64,000 nt of DNA from a bacterium (GCA_016934955.1 JAFGRY010000003.1:1-64000); one strand, 5' to 3'. Counted from the first letter of the stretch, positions 1 through 8,213 are shown. Notes: generated from the letters alone by a model not told the origin. A program made the numbers and translations.

Positions 1-48
1 ATAGCTGTTACATAGCGATATGTTGCGGGGGTACCGGGGCGGGGTATT

Positions 49-83
49 TGGACATTGGGCGTTGGACATTGGATATTGGATAT
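49..83. repeat. short degenerate GGACATTGG/GGATATTGG repeats
   Basis: Imperfect tandem copies of a 9-12 bp word (TTGGACATTGG, then ATTGGATATT) lie just upstream of the YjbQ gene. The array is AT-richer than its surroundings. It could be a dispersed intergenic repeat of this genome; no second copy was noticed in the window. No function is assigned. Confidence 0.5.
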
Positions 84-110
84 TCATTGTTAAGAGAAAA
101 GAGGATAAAC

Positions 111-530
111 ATGAAAGCATATAGAAAAGAACTCTGGTTCACCATTCCCACCCGCAGGGAGTTCCGTAATATCACCGGGGACGTCGAAGCTGCCCTGGCC
201 GAGAGCGGGATCAAGGAAGGCCTGGTACTGGTGAACGCCATGCACATCACCGCCTCGGTCTTCATCAACGACGACGAGAGCGGCCTGCACCACGACTACG
301 AGCAGTGGCTGGAACAGCTGGCGCCCCACGAACCGGTCTCGCGCTACCTTCATAACCGGACCGGCGAGGACAACGGCGACGCCCACCTCAAGCGCCAGGT
401 CATGGGCCGGGAAGTGGTAGTCGCTGTCACTGAAGGACGATTGGATTTCGGGCCCTGGGAGCAGATCTTCTACGGCGAATTCGACGGCCGCCGCCGCAAG
501 CGGGTGCTGGTTAAAATTATCGGGGAGTGA
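111..530 (+). CDS. YjbQ family protein (UPF0047)
   Basis: A 139-residue protein of the YjbQ/UPF0047 family, which is compact, cytoplasmic and trimeric; some members show weak thiamine-phosphate synthase activity, but the physiological role is unsettled. Family hallmarks are visible: the [13 protein letters not shown] block (residues 42-54, with H45), [12 protein letters not shown] (88-99), and the C-terminal segment [12 protein letters not shown] followed by [10 protein letters not shown] (109-132). The length is typical for the family. I chose the ATG at 111, preceded by AGAGGATAAAC, over an in-frame ATG at 48 that would run through the repeat array. It is monocistronic as far as can be seen; a palindrome and then a toxin-antitoxin pair follow. 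Confidence 0.9.
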   Translation: MKAYRKELWFTIPTRREFRNITGDVEAALAESGIKEGLVLVNAMHITASVFINDDESGLHHDYEQWLEQLAPHEPVSRYLHNRTGEDNGDAHLKRQVMGREVVVAVTEGRLDFGPWEQIFYGEFDGRRRKRVLVKIIGE

Positions 531-548
531 GTCGCTTCCCGTGCTCCC

Positions 549-577
549 GTGCGACGCTCCTCGAAGGTGCGTCGCAC
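549..577. repeat. 29-bp palindromic repeat, left copy
   Basis: An inverted repeat with 13-nt arms (GTGCGACGCTCCT, 3-nt spacer, AGGTGCGTCGCAC) carrying one mismatch. It matches the copy at 1285-1313 at 26 of 29 positions, and the two copies bracket the phd-vapC module. It is REP-like in size and structure. It does not fit an integron attC site, because RYYYAAC/GTTRRRY core sites are absent. Confidence 0.8.
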
Positions 578-635
578 GTACTTTCCCCTTGCATATATCC
601 TGCCCGCACGCTACATTGTGACTATATTTATGACT

Positions 636-890
636 ATGGGCATAACTTGGGTCACACATATGGAATACATATCGAAAAGCAGGCTGAAACCCAAACTGCT
701 GGAATACCTGCGCCGGGTCGAAGAGACCCGCGAGCCGCTGATCATTACCTCCCACAACAAGCCGGTGCTGAAGATCGAACCGATTACCACGGCTATGAAG
801 GTCTCCGATGTGTTTGGATCATACTGGGGAAAAACACCTGTCCCGGATGACGTTATGGAACCTGAAACCGGCGAGTGGGGAGATGTCTGA
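636..890 (+). CDS. Phd/YefM-family antitoxin
   Basis: A small antitoxin that should neutralise the PIN toxin encoded directly downstream and repress its own operon. The conserved N-terminal Phd/YefM fold is visible in ISKSRLKPKLLEYLRRVEET and then PLIITSHNKPVLKIEP; the acidic C-terminal tail (DVMEPETGEWGDV) fits the toxin-binding segment. The start is uncertain: ATGs at 630, 636 and 660 are all in frame and none has a strong Shine-Dalgarno. I chose 636, which gives 84 residues; 660 would give 76. The stop codon shares one base with the toxin ATG, typical of coupled toxin-antitoxin pairs. Confidence 0.85.
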   Translation: MGITWVTHMEYISKSRLKPKLLEYLRRVEETREPLIITSHNKPVLKIEPITTAMKVSDVFGSYWGKTPVPDDVMEPETGEWGDV

Positions 891-1279
891 TGCTCTTCGA
901 CACCTGCGCCCTGCTCTGGTCCACGCTCGATCCCGGGTCCCTTTCCGACGAGGAGAAGCGGATCGCCTTTCAGGCGTTTGAGGACGGGACCGCCGCGGTC
1001 TCGTCCATCTCTTTCTGGGAGATCGGCATCAAGCTGAAAAAGAGAACGCTGGACATCGGCATGTCCCTGGATCAGTACGTTGGCAAGATCCACGAGTTCA
1101 ACGGCTTCGAGATCATTCCCGTGAGCGAGCTGATCTGGCTGGAAAACCTGAAACTGGACTGGGAACACCGGGATCCGGCGGACCGGACGATCGTCGCAAC
1201 CGCGCTGCTGCGGGGCGTGCCGATCCTGACAAAGGACAGGTACATCAGGGATTTCTATTCGCATCAGGGGTGGATTTAG
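890..1279 (+). CDS. VapC-type PIN-domain toxin
   Basis: A 129-residue PIN-domain ribonuclease of the Sll0205/VapC type, expected to cleave RNA when freed from its antitoxin. The acidic metal-binding residues are all present: D4 (LFDTCALLW), E44 (SFWEIGIK), D95/D98 in HRDPADR, and D116 in LTKD. The start at 890 overlaps the antitoxin stop by one base and has GTGGGGAG upstream at an appropriate distance. The pair should be bicistronic and autoregulated. Both genes sit between two copies of a palindromic repeat, suggesting the module could have arrived as a unit. Confidence 0.92.
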   Translation: MLFDTCALLWSTLDPGSLSDEEKRIAFQAFEDGTAAVSSISFWEIGIKLKKRTLDIGMSLDQYVGKIHEFNGFEIIPVSELIWLENLKLDWEHRDPADRTIVATALLRGVPILTKDRYIRDFYSHQGWI

Positions 1280-1284
1280 CTTAC

Positions 1285-1313
1285 GTGCGACGCACCTTGA
1301 AGGTGCGTTGCAC
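1285..1313. repeat. 29-bp palindromic repeat, right copy
   Basis: Second copy of the palindrome at 549-577, in the same orientation, with arms GTGCGACGCACCT and AGGTGCGTTGCAC pairing fully if one G:U is allowed. It starts 5 bp after the vapC stop and could also act as a transcript-end hairpin. Confidence 0.8.
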
Positions 1314-1415
1314 AGCGTATGATTATCCGTACCCTTAAACTGTTTGCCTTTTTACACTTTTATCCGTATTATCTTTTCGGGACTTTACCACCTCCCGCCC
1401 CGGACACCATGTCAC

Positions 1416-1421
1416 TATATT
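1416..1421 (+). promoter_or_regulatory. candidate -10 element of the DUF1080 gene
   Basis: TATATT, in the context GTCACTATATTATCC, lies 23 bp before the start codon. No good -35 is seen at the usual distance. The same CACTATATT word occurs before the MATE gene, which is the main reason to list it. Confidence 0.35.
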
Positions 1422-1443
1422 ATCCATACAGAAAGGATTCGCC

Positions 1444-2838
1444 ATGCGTATCAAGACAATCGCGACAGTCTGCCTGCTCGCCATGGCCCTGCTGTTGTCA
1501 TGCAGTTCCGGCCCCGAGTGGACGCCGCTCTTCAACGGTACGGACCTGACCGGCTGGACCCTGGTCAACGGCAGCGCCGAGTACAAAACCGAAGACGGCG
1601 CCATCGTGGGCGTCGCCACCCCCGGCTCTCCCAACTCGTTCCTGGCGACGGACAGCGGGTACGGAGATTTCATTCTCGAGTATGAGGCCAGGACGGACAG
1701 GGATCTCAACTCCGGTGTCCAGATACGCAGCATCAGCGATCCGGACATCAATAACGGCCGGGTGCACGGCTACCAGATCGAGCTGGACCCTTCGGCCCGG
1801 GCCTGGACCGGCGGCATCTACGACGAGGCGCGCAGGGGATGGCTCTACAACCTGGAATGCAATCCCCCCGCCAAGGCCGCGTACAAACCGGAAGAGTGGA
1901 ACCGGTTCCGGGTGGAGGCGATCGGCAATCGTATCCGTGTCTGGCTCAACGGCGTGCCGGCCGCGGACATCGTCGATGAGATGACCCCCGCCGGGATCAT
2001 CGCCCTGCAGGTGCACGGCATCGGCGGCAACACGGAGCTTGCCGGCAGGACCGCCGAATTCCGCAACATCAGGATCCTGACCAGGCATCCGGAGCGGTAT
2101 CGGCTGCCTGACACCCGGGACATTCCCCAGGTGAGCTGGCTGGACAACCGGCTCACGCAGCGGGAAACCGACGAGGGCTGGCAGCTCCTCTGGGACGGGA
2201 AGACGACGAACGGCTGGCGGGGCGCCCGCCTGGATCATTTCCCGGAACAGGGGTGGACGATCGATGACGGCGTGCTCACGGTGCAGGCCGGTGAAGGCGC
2301 CGAATCGGCCAACGGCGGCGACATCGTCACCGTGGACCAGTACGGCAGCTTCGAACTGGAAGTGGATTTTAAAATCACCAAAGGCGCCAACAGCGGCATC
2401 AAGTACTTCGTGGACTGCGGCCTCAACAAGGGGCCGGGATCGGCCATCGGCTGTGAATACCAGATCCTGGATGACGAGTATCATCCGGATGCGCTGATGG
2501 GGAAGAACGGCAACCGGACGCTCGGATCTCTTTATGACCTGATCCCCGCAAACGCCCTGCGCTGGGCGCCCGACGAATCCACGCCCAAAAGGACCAACGG
2601 CTACGGCTGGAACCGGGCGAAGATCGTGTCCAGGGACGGGCACGTGGAGCACTATCTCAACAACATCAAGATCGTGGAATACGAGCGGGGCACGCCTGAA
2701 TGGCGTGAGCTGGTGGCCGGCAGCAAGTACCGGGACTGGCCCGGGTTCGGCGAACTGGAGAAAGGCAATATTCTCCTGCAGGATCACGGGAACGAAGTAT
2801 CGTTTAAGAATATCAAAATCAAGAACCTGGACAAGTGA
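1444..2838 (+). CDS. secreted lipoprotein with two DUF1080 domains
   Basis: A 464-residue lipoprotein: the signal peptide ends in a lipobox with C20 (ALLLSC). Two laminin-G-like DUF1080 (3-keto-disaccharide hydrolase) domains follow, one from about residue 24 ([14 protein letters not shown]) to 205 and one from about 238 ([15 protein letters not shown], then [10 protein letters not shown]) to the C-terminus. DUF1080 proteins are linked to hydrolysis of 3-keto-glycosides made by partner oxidoreductases. The downstream gene encodes just such an oxidoreductase, 8 bp away, so a shared role in periplasmic sugar oxidation and cleavage is likely. The start at 1444 has AAAGGATT upstream. Tandem duplication of the domain in one chain is less common than a single copy. 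Confidence 0.88.
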   Translation: MRIKTIATVCLLAMALLLSCSSGPEWTPLFNGTDLTGWTLVNGSAEYKTEDGAIVGVATPGSPNSFLATDSGYGDFILEYEARTDRDLNSGVQIRSISDPDINNGRVHGYQIELDPSARAWTGGIYDEARRGWLYNLECNPPAKAAYKPEEWNRFRVEAIGNRIRVWLNGVPAADIVDEMTPAGIIALQVHGIGGNTELAGRTAEFRNIRILTRHPERYRLPDTRDIPQVSWLDNRLTQRETDEGWQLLWDGKTTNGWRGARLDHFPEQGWTIDDGVLTVQAGEGAESANGGDIVTVDQYGSFELEVDFKITKGANSGIKYFVDCGLNKGPGSAIGCEYQILDDEYHPDALMGKNGNRTLGSLYDLIPANALRWAPDESTPKRTNGYGWNRAKIVSRDGHVEHYLNNIKIVEYERGTPEWRELVAGSKYRDWPGFGELEKGNILLQDHGNEVSFKNIKIKNLDK

Positions 2839-2846
2839 GGCCGACC

Positions 2847-4181
2847 ATGGACGACAAGGTTACCCGCAGGGATTTCATCAAAGCAGGGACGGCGCTGACC
2901 GCCGGCGCGGTTCTGGGCACGGTCACCGCCAGCGCAAAAAGCTACGGGCGGATCCTCGGTGCCAATGACCGGCTCAACTTCGCGATCATCGGCCTGCGCA
3001 GCCGGGGCTGGGCGCACCTCTCCTCAATCGCCGGCAGCGACAACACGCTGGTGACCCACCTCTGCGATGTTGACAGGCGCGAGATGGACCGCATGCTGCC
3101 GGAGGCGCAGAAACTCTTCGATCATACGCCGGTGCTGGAGAAGGATATCCGTATACTCCTGGAGGACAGGGACATCGATGTGATCACCATCGCCACGCCC
3201 GAGCACTGGCACGCGCCCATGGCGATCATGGGACTGCAGGCCGGCAAGCATGTCTACCTGGAGAAACCGAGCAGCCACAACCAGCATGAAGGGGAACTGC
3301 TGATCGAGGCTCAGAAGAAGTACGGCAAGCTGATCCAGATGGGCAACCAGCAGCGCTCCTCGGCCCACACCATCGATGTGATCCGGCGGATCCATGACGG
3401 CCTGATCGGCCGCCCCTATTTCGGCAAGGCCTGGTACGCCAACACCCGCGGCTCCATCGGCACCGGGAAAGCGGTGCCCGTGCCCGACTATCTGGACTGG
3501 GAGCTCTGGCAGGGTCCTGCCCCCCGGCGGCCTTACAGAGACAACATTCACCCCTACAACTGGCACTGGTTCTGGCACTGGGGCACCGGAGAAACGCTCA
3601 ATAACGGCACCCATGAAGTTGACGTCTGCCGCTGGGCCCTGGACGCGGGCTGGCCTGAGAAGGTCACCGCCTCCGGCGGCCGCTACCACTACCGGGATGA
3701 CTGGGAATTCTACGACACTCTGGTCACCAGTTTTGAATACGCGGATAAAATGATCACCTGGGAAGGGCTGAGCTGCCAGGGCAAGCTCTACTACGACCGC
3801 GGCCGGGGTGCCATGATCCACGGCAGCGAGGGATCGGTGCTCATCGACCGGAACGGCTACATCATCTTCGATTACGCCAATAAAGTTGTGGAAGAATTCA
3901 ACGTCAACGACGCCAGCGCCACCATGGATCTCAGAGGCGACGGGCCGCTGACCACCGTGCATTTCCAGAATATGATAAACGCCATCCGCAACGGCGGGCA
4001 GCTGCACTCCCCCATTTGGGACGGGAACATCAGCGTCACCATGCTGCTGCACTCCAACATCGCCTGGAAGACCGGCCGGGCCCTGAACATCGATCCGAAA
4101 ACGGGACGGATAACCGGGGACAAAGAGGCGCAGGCACTGTGCCGGCGGGAGTATGAAAAAGGGTGGGAACCGAGGGTGTAG
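2847..4181 (+). CDS. Tat-exported Gfo/Idh/MocA family oxidoreductase
   Basis: A 444-residue NAD(P)-dependent oxidoreductase. The N-terminus carries a twin-arginine signal (VTRRDFIKAG, residues 5-14), so it should be exported folded with its cofactor. A Rossmann region starts near residue 43 (NFAIIGLRSRGWAH), the signature EKP lies at 139-141 (HVYLEKP), and the C-terminal Gfo/Idh/MocA domain follows. Substrates of secreted members are usually sugars or glycosides, oxidised at C3. A GTG at 2835 is an alternative start overlapping the upstream stop; I prefer the ATG at 2847. Co-transcription with the DUF1080 lipoprotein is strongly suggested by the spacing. Confidence 0.9.
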   Translation: MDDKVTRRDFIKAGTALTAGAVLGTVTASAKSYGRILGANDRLNFAIIGLRSRGWAHLSSIAGSDNTLVTHLCDVDRREMDRMLPEAQKLFDHTPVLEKDIRILLEDRDIDVITIATPEHWHAPMAIMGLQAGKHVYLEKPSSHNQHEGELLIEAQKKYGKLIQMGNQQRSSAHTIDVIRRIHDGLIGRPYFGKAWYANTRGSIGTGKAVPVPDYLDWELWQGPAPRRPYRDNIHPYNWHWFWHWGTGETLNNGTHEVDVCRWALDAGWPEKVTASGGRYHYRDDWEFYDTLVTSFEYADKMITWEGLSCQGKLYYDRGRGAMIHGSEGSVLIDRNGYIIFDYANKVVEEFNVNDASATMDLRGDGPLTTVHFQNMINAIRNGGQLHSPIWDGNISVTMLLHSNIAWKTGRALNIDPKTGRITGDKEAQALCRREYEKGWEPRV

Positions 4182-4237
4182 GACGGGTTTCCCGAACGGT
4201 CGGTCATCGCTGTCGGTATCGCAAAAGCTTCTCGAAA

Positions 4238-4408
4238 CCGGCCCATCCGCCCTGCCCCACGTTTCCAACGAAAGACGCGAAAAGAACGAAAGGAGAAAAG
4301 GAGAAGAGCAAGTAATTAATTACAATGTGCAAATTGTTTTTGCCTCAAGCCCTTTCGTAATTTTCGTGTTTTTCGTTGGAAAATTCCGGGTTGGGCGGGT
4401 GGGCCGGC
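4238..4408. mobile_element. MITE-like element with long imperfect inverted repeats
   Basis: Two arms of about 56 nt (4238-4293 and about 4351-4408) are imperfect reverse complements. The best part is CGTTGGAAA against TTTCCAACG, extending through an ACGAAA-rich block ending AACGAAAGG / CCTTTCGT with four mismatches in 32 nt, and then into a GC-rich outer part (CCGGCCCA..CCGCCC against GGGCGGGTGGGCCGG). The 57-nt centre is AT-rich with a TAATTAATTA core. No coding capacity is seen. Most of the 301-bp gap between the oxidoreductase and Hsp20 genes is this element plus a terminator. Confidence 0.55.
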
Positions 4409-4416
4409 CTCCTGAA

Positions 4417-4453
4417 AAAAAGGGACCGCCCGGAAGTCCCGGACAGTCCCTAT
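4417..4453 (-). terminator. Rho-independent terminator of the Hsp20 gene
   Basis: Read on the minus strand, AGGGACTGTCCGGGACTTCC pairs imperfectly with the following GGGCGGTCCCT and is followed by a run of seven T. It lies 30 bp beyond the Hsp20 stop codon. Confidence 0.75.
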
Positions 4454-4482
4454 AAACTGCCGCCGTCGAGTATCGTCTGATC

Positions 4483-4914
4483 TCAGTTGACGGAGATCAT
4501 CTTCGGCGAATTTTTCTTCTCGTCCTTTGGTATCTCGATCGTCAGAACGCCGTCTTTGTATTTCGCTTTTATATCGTCGCTCTTCACTTCCCCGGCCAGT
4601 TTGAAGGACCGTTCGAATTTTCCGAATACCCGCTCGGATCTGAAATGATTCTTGTCCTCGTCCTTCTTCTCGATCTTCTTCTCACCGCTAAGGGTCAGAA
4701 TATTGTCCTTCAGGGACACGGTGATATCTTTCCTGTCCATCCCGGGGATCTCGGCAACCAGTTCGTATCCGTCTTTCGATTCGGACAGATCCACCGACGG
4801 CATCCACTCTCTGTCTGACAGTTCGGAACCGCTGAAGAAGCTGTTGAATACACGATCGAAACCCGGGTAGTCGGGGATCATGCAGCGGGTCGGTCTGAAT
4901 GTTACGAGTGTCAT
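4483..4914 (-). CDS. small heat shock protein, Hsp20/alpha-crystallin family
   Basis: A 143-residue ATP-independent holdase that binds unfolding proteins. The alpha-crystallin domain spans about residues 38-130 and ends in the hallmark AKYKDGVLTIEIPK (117-130). A short C-terminal tail carries ISV (140-142), matching the I-x-I/V anchoring motif used for oligomer assembly. The start at 4914 is chosen because AAAGGAGG lies 8 bp upstream; an in-frame ATG at 4977 would add 21 residues without a good ribosome site. No CIRCE element was found upstream, so the heat control mechanism is not visible. It is single-gene, with its own terminator. Confidence 0.93.
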   Translation of the reverse strand: MTLVTFRPTRCMIPDYPGFDRVFNSFFSGSELSDREWMPSVDLSESKDGYELVAEIPGMDRKDITVSLKDNILTLSGEKKIEKKDEDKNHFRSERVFGKFERSFKLAGEVKSDDIKAKYKDGVLTIEIPKDEKKNSPKMISVN

Positions 4915-5226
4915 GGCTAATTCCTCCTTTGTCTGTTTTATGTTTTTCACTTCTTCTTTACGCAAAGCGTGTGCCATGTATAATCATTGGGTCTTAAAAA
5001 CTGTTTTTATTATACTTACGTTATTATCAAAACGCTATCCGAATACTGCCGTACTGACAGATAAAACCGGCCTTTCCGGCAGCCCCAGCCACATATGTGC
5101 CGGTTTGACAGGTGAATCTGCCTGAATTGCATGCATGAGAGTTTCCGTTTGCTTGTTCATCCGAAAATATCTATATTACACCCGTTCAAACCCGTCTTCT
5201 CATCTTTTAAACGAAGGAGATTTCCC

Positions 5227-6888
5227 ATGAAAAGGGCGTTATTGCCGCTGGTCCTGATCGGTATCATCATCATCGGAATCAGCTGCGGGAGACAGATCGA
5301 TATGCAGAAAGAGAGTGTGGAATACGTCACCGCCGAACTCAACAAATTCGCGCCGGTGTCACTGGAGAGCGATGTTTCCTTCATGGACGCGAAGGAAGTG
5401 GAAGTGCTGAAACTGCTTGTAAAAGCGGCCAGGATAATGGACGATATATTTCTTGACCAGGTCTATGCGGAAAATCACCGCATTCTGAGCGATCTGAAGA
5501 AAGGTCCTGCCGACGATCCCTGGCTCGGGCTCTTCCGGGTCATGTACGGCCCCTGGAACCGGCTCGACAAAAATCACATTTTCCTCGGTGACACGCCAAA
5601 ACCGGCCGGCGCCAACTATTACCCGGAAGACATGACCGCTGACGAATTCCACGCCTGGCTCGAGGCGCACCCCGATATGACCGAGGCGTTCGAATCGAAT
5701 TTCACCATGATCCGGCGGGACGGAGATGGTCTGAAGGCCGTTCCCTACGCCGAATTCTTCAACAGCCGCCTGCAGTCGGCTGCCGACTATCTGAACCGGG
5801 CGGCGGATATCACCGCGGACGAGACACTGGCCCGCTTTCTGCGCAGCCGCGCCGCCTCCTTTCTGTCCAACGATTATTATCAGAGTGATATGGACTGGAT
5901 GGATCTCGCCGGTGATATCGAGGTTGTCATCGGTCCCTATGAAGTGTACGAGGACAATCTCTTCGGCTATAAAGCCGCATTCGAATCGTTTATCTGCGTG
6001 GTCGATCATCAGGCGAGCGAAGAGTTCAAGAAGATCGGCACCACCCTGAACGATCTCGAAGACAACCTGCCAATCCCCGACAGACATAAAAATTTCAGCA
6101 GAGGCGCGTCCTCACCCATCAAAGTGGTGAACGAGATCTTCGCCGCCGGCGACACAAAAGCGGGGGCGCAGACACTGGCATTCAATCTTCCCAACGACGA
6201 ACGGGTGCGTGAAGCCAAGGGCTCGAAAAAAGTGATGCTGCGCAACGTCATGAAGGCAAAATTCGAGAAAATCCTCACGCCCATCGTCGCGGAAGTGCTC
6301 ACCGAAGCGTGCGGCAAACAACTCTCATTCGACGCCTATTTCAAGCACATTCTATTACATGAAGTGAGCCACGGACTCGGGCCCGGGCGCATCATCGTCA
6401 AGGGACGGGAAACCACGGTCAACCGGGAGCTGAAGGACGTATACTCCGTGATCGAGGAAGCCAAGGCCGACGTGGTCGGGCTTTACTCGGTACAGCGCCT
6501 CATCGATACGGGCGTCATGGACCCGGACCTGGAAGCCACCCTCTATGAAACGAACCTCGGCGGCATGTTCCGCTCAATCAGGTTCGGCATCGAGGAGGCG
6601 CACGGCGGCGGCGTGGCGATCCAGCTCAACTACTATCTGGACAAGGGAGCGGTAAAGGTCGATGAAACCGGCCGTTTCTATGTCGTGAAATCGAAGATCA
6701 AGCAGGCGGTCCGGGATCTTGCCGGAGAACTGCTCATGATAGAGGCCGAGGGTGATTATAGCGCCGCGGTTGCCTTTATCGAACGATATGTCACGGTGCT
6801 GCCCGAAGTGCAGGCCGCACTCGACCGCCTTGGCGGAATCCCCGTCGATATTCGCCCCTCGTACCCTCTCGAAGCCGATATCGACTGA
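5227..6888 (+). CDS. M49-like (dipeptidyl-peptidase III-like) metallopeptidase lipoprotein
   Basis: A 553-residue lipoprotein with lipobox cysteine C20 (IIIIGISCGR). The zinc site is HEVSH at residues 378-382, followed by EEAKAD at 410-415; this arrangement and the surrounding LLHEVSHGLGPG belong to the bacterial Zn-dependent hydrolase branch related to DPP III. Classical DPP III has a six-residue HExxxH motif, whereas this protein has HExxH. It probably trims dipeptides or short peptides in the periplasm. The start has CGAAGGAG at an ideal distance. It is monocistronic and ends at a strong bidirectional terminator. Confidence 0.85.
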   Translation: MKRALLPLVLIGIIIIGISCGRQIDMQKESVEYVTAELNKFAPVSLESDVSFMDAKEVEVLKLLVKAARIMDDIFLDQVYAENHRILSDLKKGPADDPWLGLFRVMYGPWNRLDKNHIFLGDTPKPAGANYYPEDMTADEFHAWLEAHPDMTEAFESNFTMIRRDGDGLKAVPYAEFFNSRLQSAADYLNRAADITADETLARFLRSRAASFLSNDYYQSDMDWMDLAGDIEVVIGPYEVYEDNLFGYKAAFESFICVVDHQASEEFKKIGTTLNDLEDNLPIPDRHKNFSRGASSPIKVVNEIFAAGDTKAGAQTLAFNLPNDERVREAKGSKKVMLRNVMKAKFEKILTPIVAEVLTEACGKQLSFDAYFKHILLHEVSHGLGPGRIIVKGRETTVNRELKDVYSVIEEAKADVVGLYSVQRLIDTGVMDPDLEATLYETNLGGMFRSIRFGIEEAHGGGVAIQLNYYLDKGAVKVDETGRFYVVKSKIKQAVRDLAGELLMIEAEGDYSAAVAFIERYVTVLPEVQAALDRLGGIPVDIRPSYPLEADID

Positions 6889-6893
6889 GTATA

Positions 6894-6926
6894 AAAAGGC
6901 CCCCCGGCAGCGCCGGGGGGCCTTTT
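6894..6926. terminator. bidirectional Rho-independent terminator
   Basis: A near-perfect hairpin (AAAAGGCCCCCCGGC, AG loop region, GCCGGGGGGCCTTTT) flanked by A and T runs on either side. It serves the rightward metallopeptidase gene and the leftward response regulator gene, which converge here. Confidence 0.92.
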
Positions 6927-6951
6927 GCCTCGATGAGCCCATCGTCGTTAC

Positions 6952-7347
6952 TTAATTTGGTGTTACGCTCAGGTAACTGCCCACAAGGGCAAGCACATCG
7001 GAAATCTTGTACGGTTTCAGCAGATACTCATCGGCGCCCACTTTCTTGCCGATATGCTTTTCGGCATCGGTGCCCCGTGAGGTGAGCACGATGATCGGAA
7101 TATCCGCGTAATTCTTGTCGAACTTCAGCATTCGGGCAACCTTGAATCCATCCAGCATGGGCATGAGCACATCCAGAAGGATCAGATCCGGTTTTCTCTC
7201 TTTGACCCGCTGCAGTGCCTCCAGGCCGTGCGCCGCTTCGTTCACCCGGTACCCTGCCCGTTCCAGATACGCCTTCAGCGTCTTGACCAGCACAGGATCA
7301 TCGTCAACAACCAGCACTTCCTTCTTCTTTCCCGCCTCTTCGATCAT
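6952..7347 (-). CDS. stand-alone response regulator receiver protein
   Basis: A 131-residue CheY-like receiver domain with no output domain. The acidic pocket (DDD, 15-17), phosphoacceptor D59 (LLDVLMP), T89/S90 and conserved K111 (LKPY) are all present. It should act by protein-protein contact after phosphorylation by a histidine kinase; none is adjacent, though a hybrid kinase lies 6 kb away. Upstream AAGGAAAG supports the start. It is 24 bp downstream of the FnIII sorting-domain gene and probably co-transcribed with it. Confidence 0.92.
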   Translation of the reverse strand: MIEEAGKKKEVLVVDDDPVLVKTLKAYLERAGYRVNEAAHGLEALQRVKERKPDLILLDVLMPMLDGFKVARMLKFDKNYADIPIIVLTSRGTDAEKHIGKKVGADEYLLKPYKISDVLALVGSYLSVTPN

Positions 7348-7371
7348 CGTTCTTTCCTTATATTCCGGCGA

Positions 7372-8028
7372 TCATCGCGCCAGCACCATTCGCAATGTTT
7401 TATACCTGTTTTCCTGCTCGAGTCTGTAAAAATAGACGCCGCTGGGCATGGATCTCCCGGCATCGTCGGTGCCGTTCCAGACGACCTCCTCCCGCAGCGG
7501 CTGGCCGGCCACTTTGTCGACCAGTATCCGTACCTGTCTGCCCGTCACCGTGAAAATTGTCAGCCGAACCGGTCCCGGCGTGTCAACCGCCCAGGCAATG
7601 TGCGTTTCCGGATTGAAGGGGTTCGGATAATTCTTTTCCAGGATGAATCCCCCGGGCTCCGTCCCTCGTTCATCGTCAACACCGGTCTCGGCACCGTCGC
7701 TGCCGACCATATAGGAGACTTCGGGAGAAAGGTCGCTTTCATTGCCCCAGGTATCATAACTGGAAACAGAAAAGTAATAGGTCGTCCCTTCCTCGAGGCA
7801 TGTCAGACAGTAACTGGACACGTTACCCACATCCAGCGTATCGGTGTAGGTGCCCGACTCGGTGCCGATGTAAATGCGATATCCGGCAAGATCAACGTCA
7901 CTGCATTCATCCCAGCGAAGCGTTTCCGCGAATACTGATCCTCCGGACAGAAGAGCTGCCGTCATCAGGAAGGGTATCGCTTTATGTGTCACTGCTGCAG
8001 ACATCGTTGTCCAATCTCCGGTATTCAT
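7372..8028 (-). CDS. secreted FnIII protein with FlgD/type IX-like C-terminal domain
   Basis: A 218-residue secreted protein: signal peptide ending near SVFA, a fibronectin type III-like domain (about residues 38-110, with YRIYIGTE and YYFSVSSYD), a short linker, and a C-terminal domain from about 130 to the end. That last domain carries NYPNPFNPETHI, a FlgD-like WNGTDDAGR segment and GVYFYRL, the hallmark of C-terminal sorting or anchoring domains common in FCB bacteria (TIGR04183-like). It suggests export by a type IX-like route, but no such machinery is in this window. A second start at 8004 would give a tidier signal peptide. Function unknown. Confidence 0.8.
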   Translation of the reverse strand: MNTGDWTTMSAAVTHKAIPFLMTAALLSGGSVFAETLRWDECSDVDLAGYRIYIGTESGTYTDTLDVGNVSSYCLTCLEEGTTYYFSVSSYDTWGNESDLSPEVSYMVGSDGAETGVDDERGTEPGGFILEKNYPNPFNPETHIAWAVDTPGPVRLTIFTVTGRQVRILVDKVAGQPLREEVVWNGTDDAGRSMPSGVYFYRLEQENRYKTLRMVLAR

Positions 8029-8213
8029 ATTCCAGCCTCAGGAAATGCAAGCCGTGTGCCACCCGGGTGCAGAAACAAGACAACTCATTAATATACAAAA
8101 AGTTAAAGCACTTCGAACATGGAGTAGAGAAGGCATCAGCCCCAAGGATGCGGCAAATGTTGCCTGCCTGGAGATGCACGCTTTTCCGTTCTCGCACCAA
8201 TCCGTTTTTTTTC

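Noticed and set aside
527..850. Overlapping rightward frame across the antitoxin
   Set aside because: It is a shifted frame of the antitoxin gene with no family match and no ribosome site.
549..1313. Integron attC sites around the toxin-antitoxin pair
   Set aside because: The palindromes lack RYYYAAC/GTTRRRY core sites and no integrase is present.
1498..2787. Long antisense open frames such as the one opposite the DUF1080 gene
   Set aside because: They lie wholly opposite strong genes, have no recognisable domains or ribosome sites, and reflect codon bias in GC-rich DNA.
4915..5226. CIRCE or sigma-32 control of Hsp20
   Set aside because: No TTAGCACTC-N9-GAGTGCTAA and no convincing sigma-32 pair; only a TATAAT-like word is present, with no matching -35.
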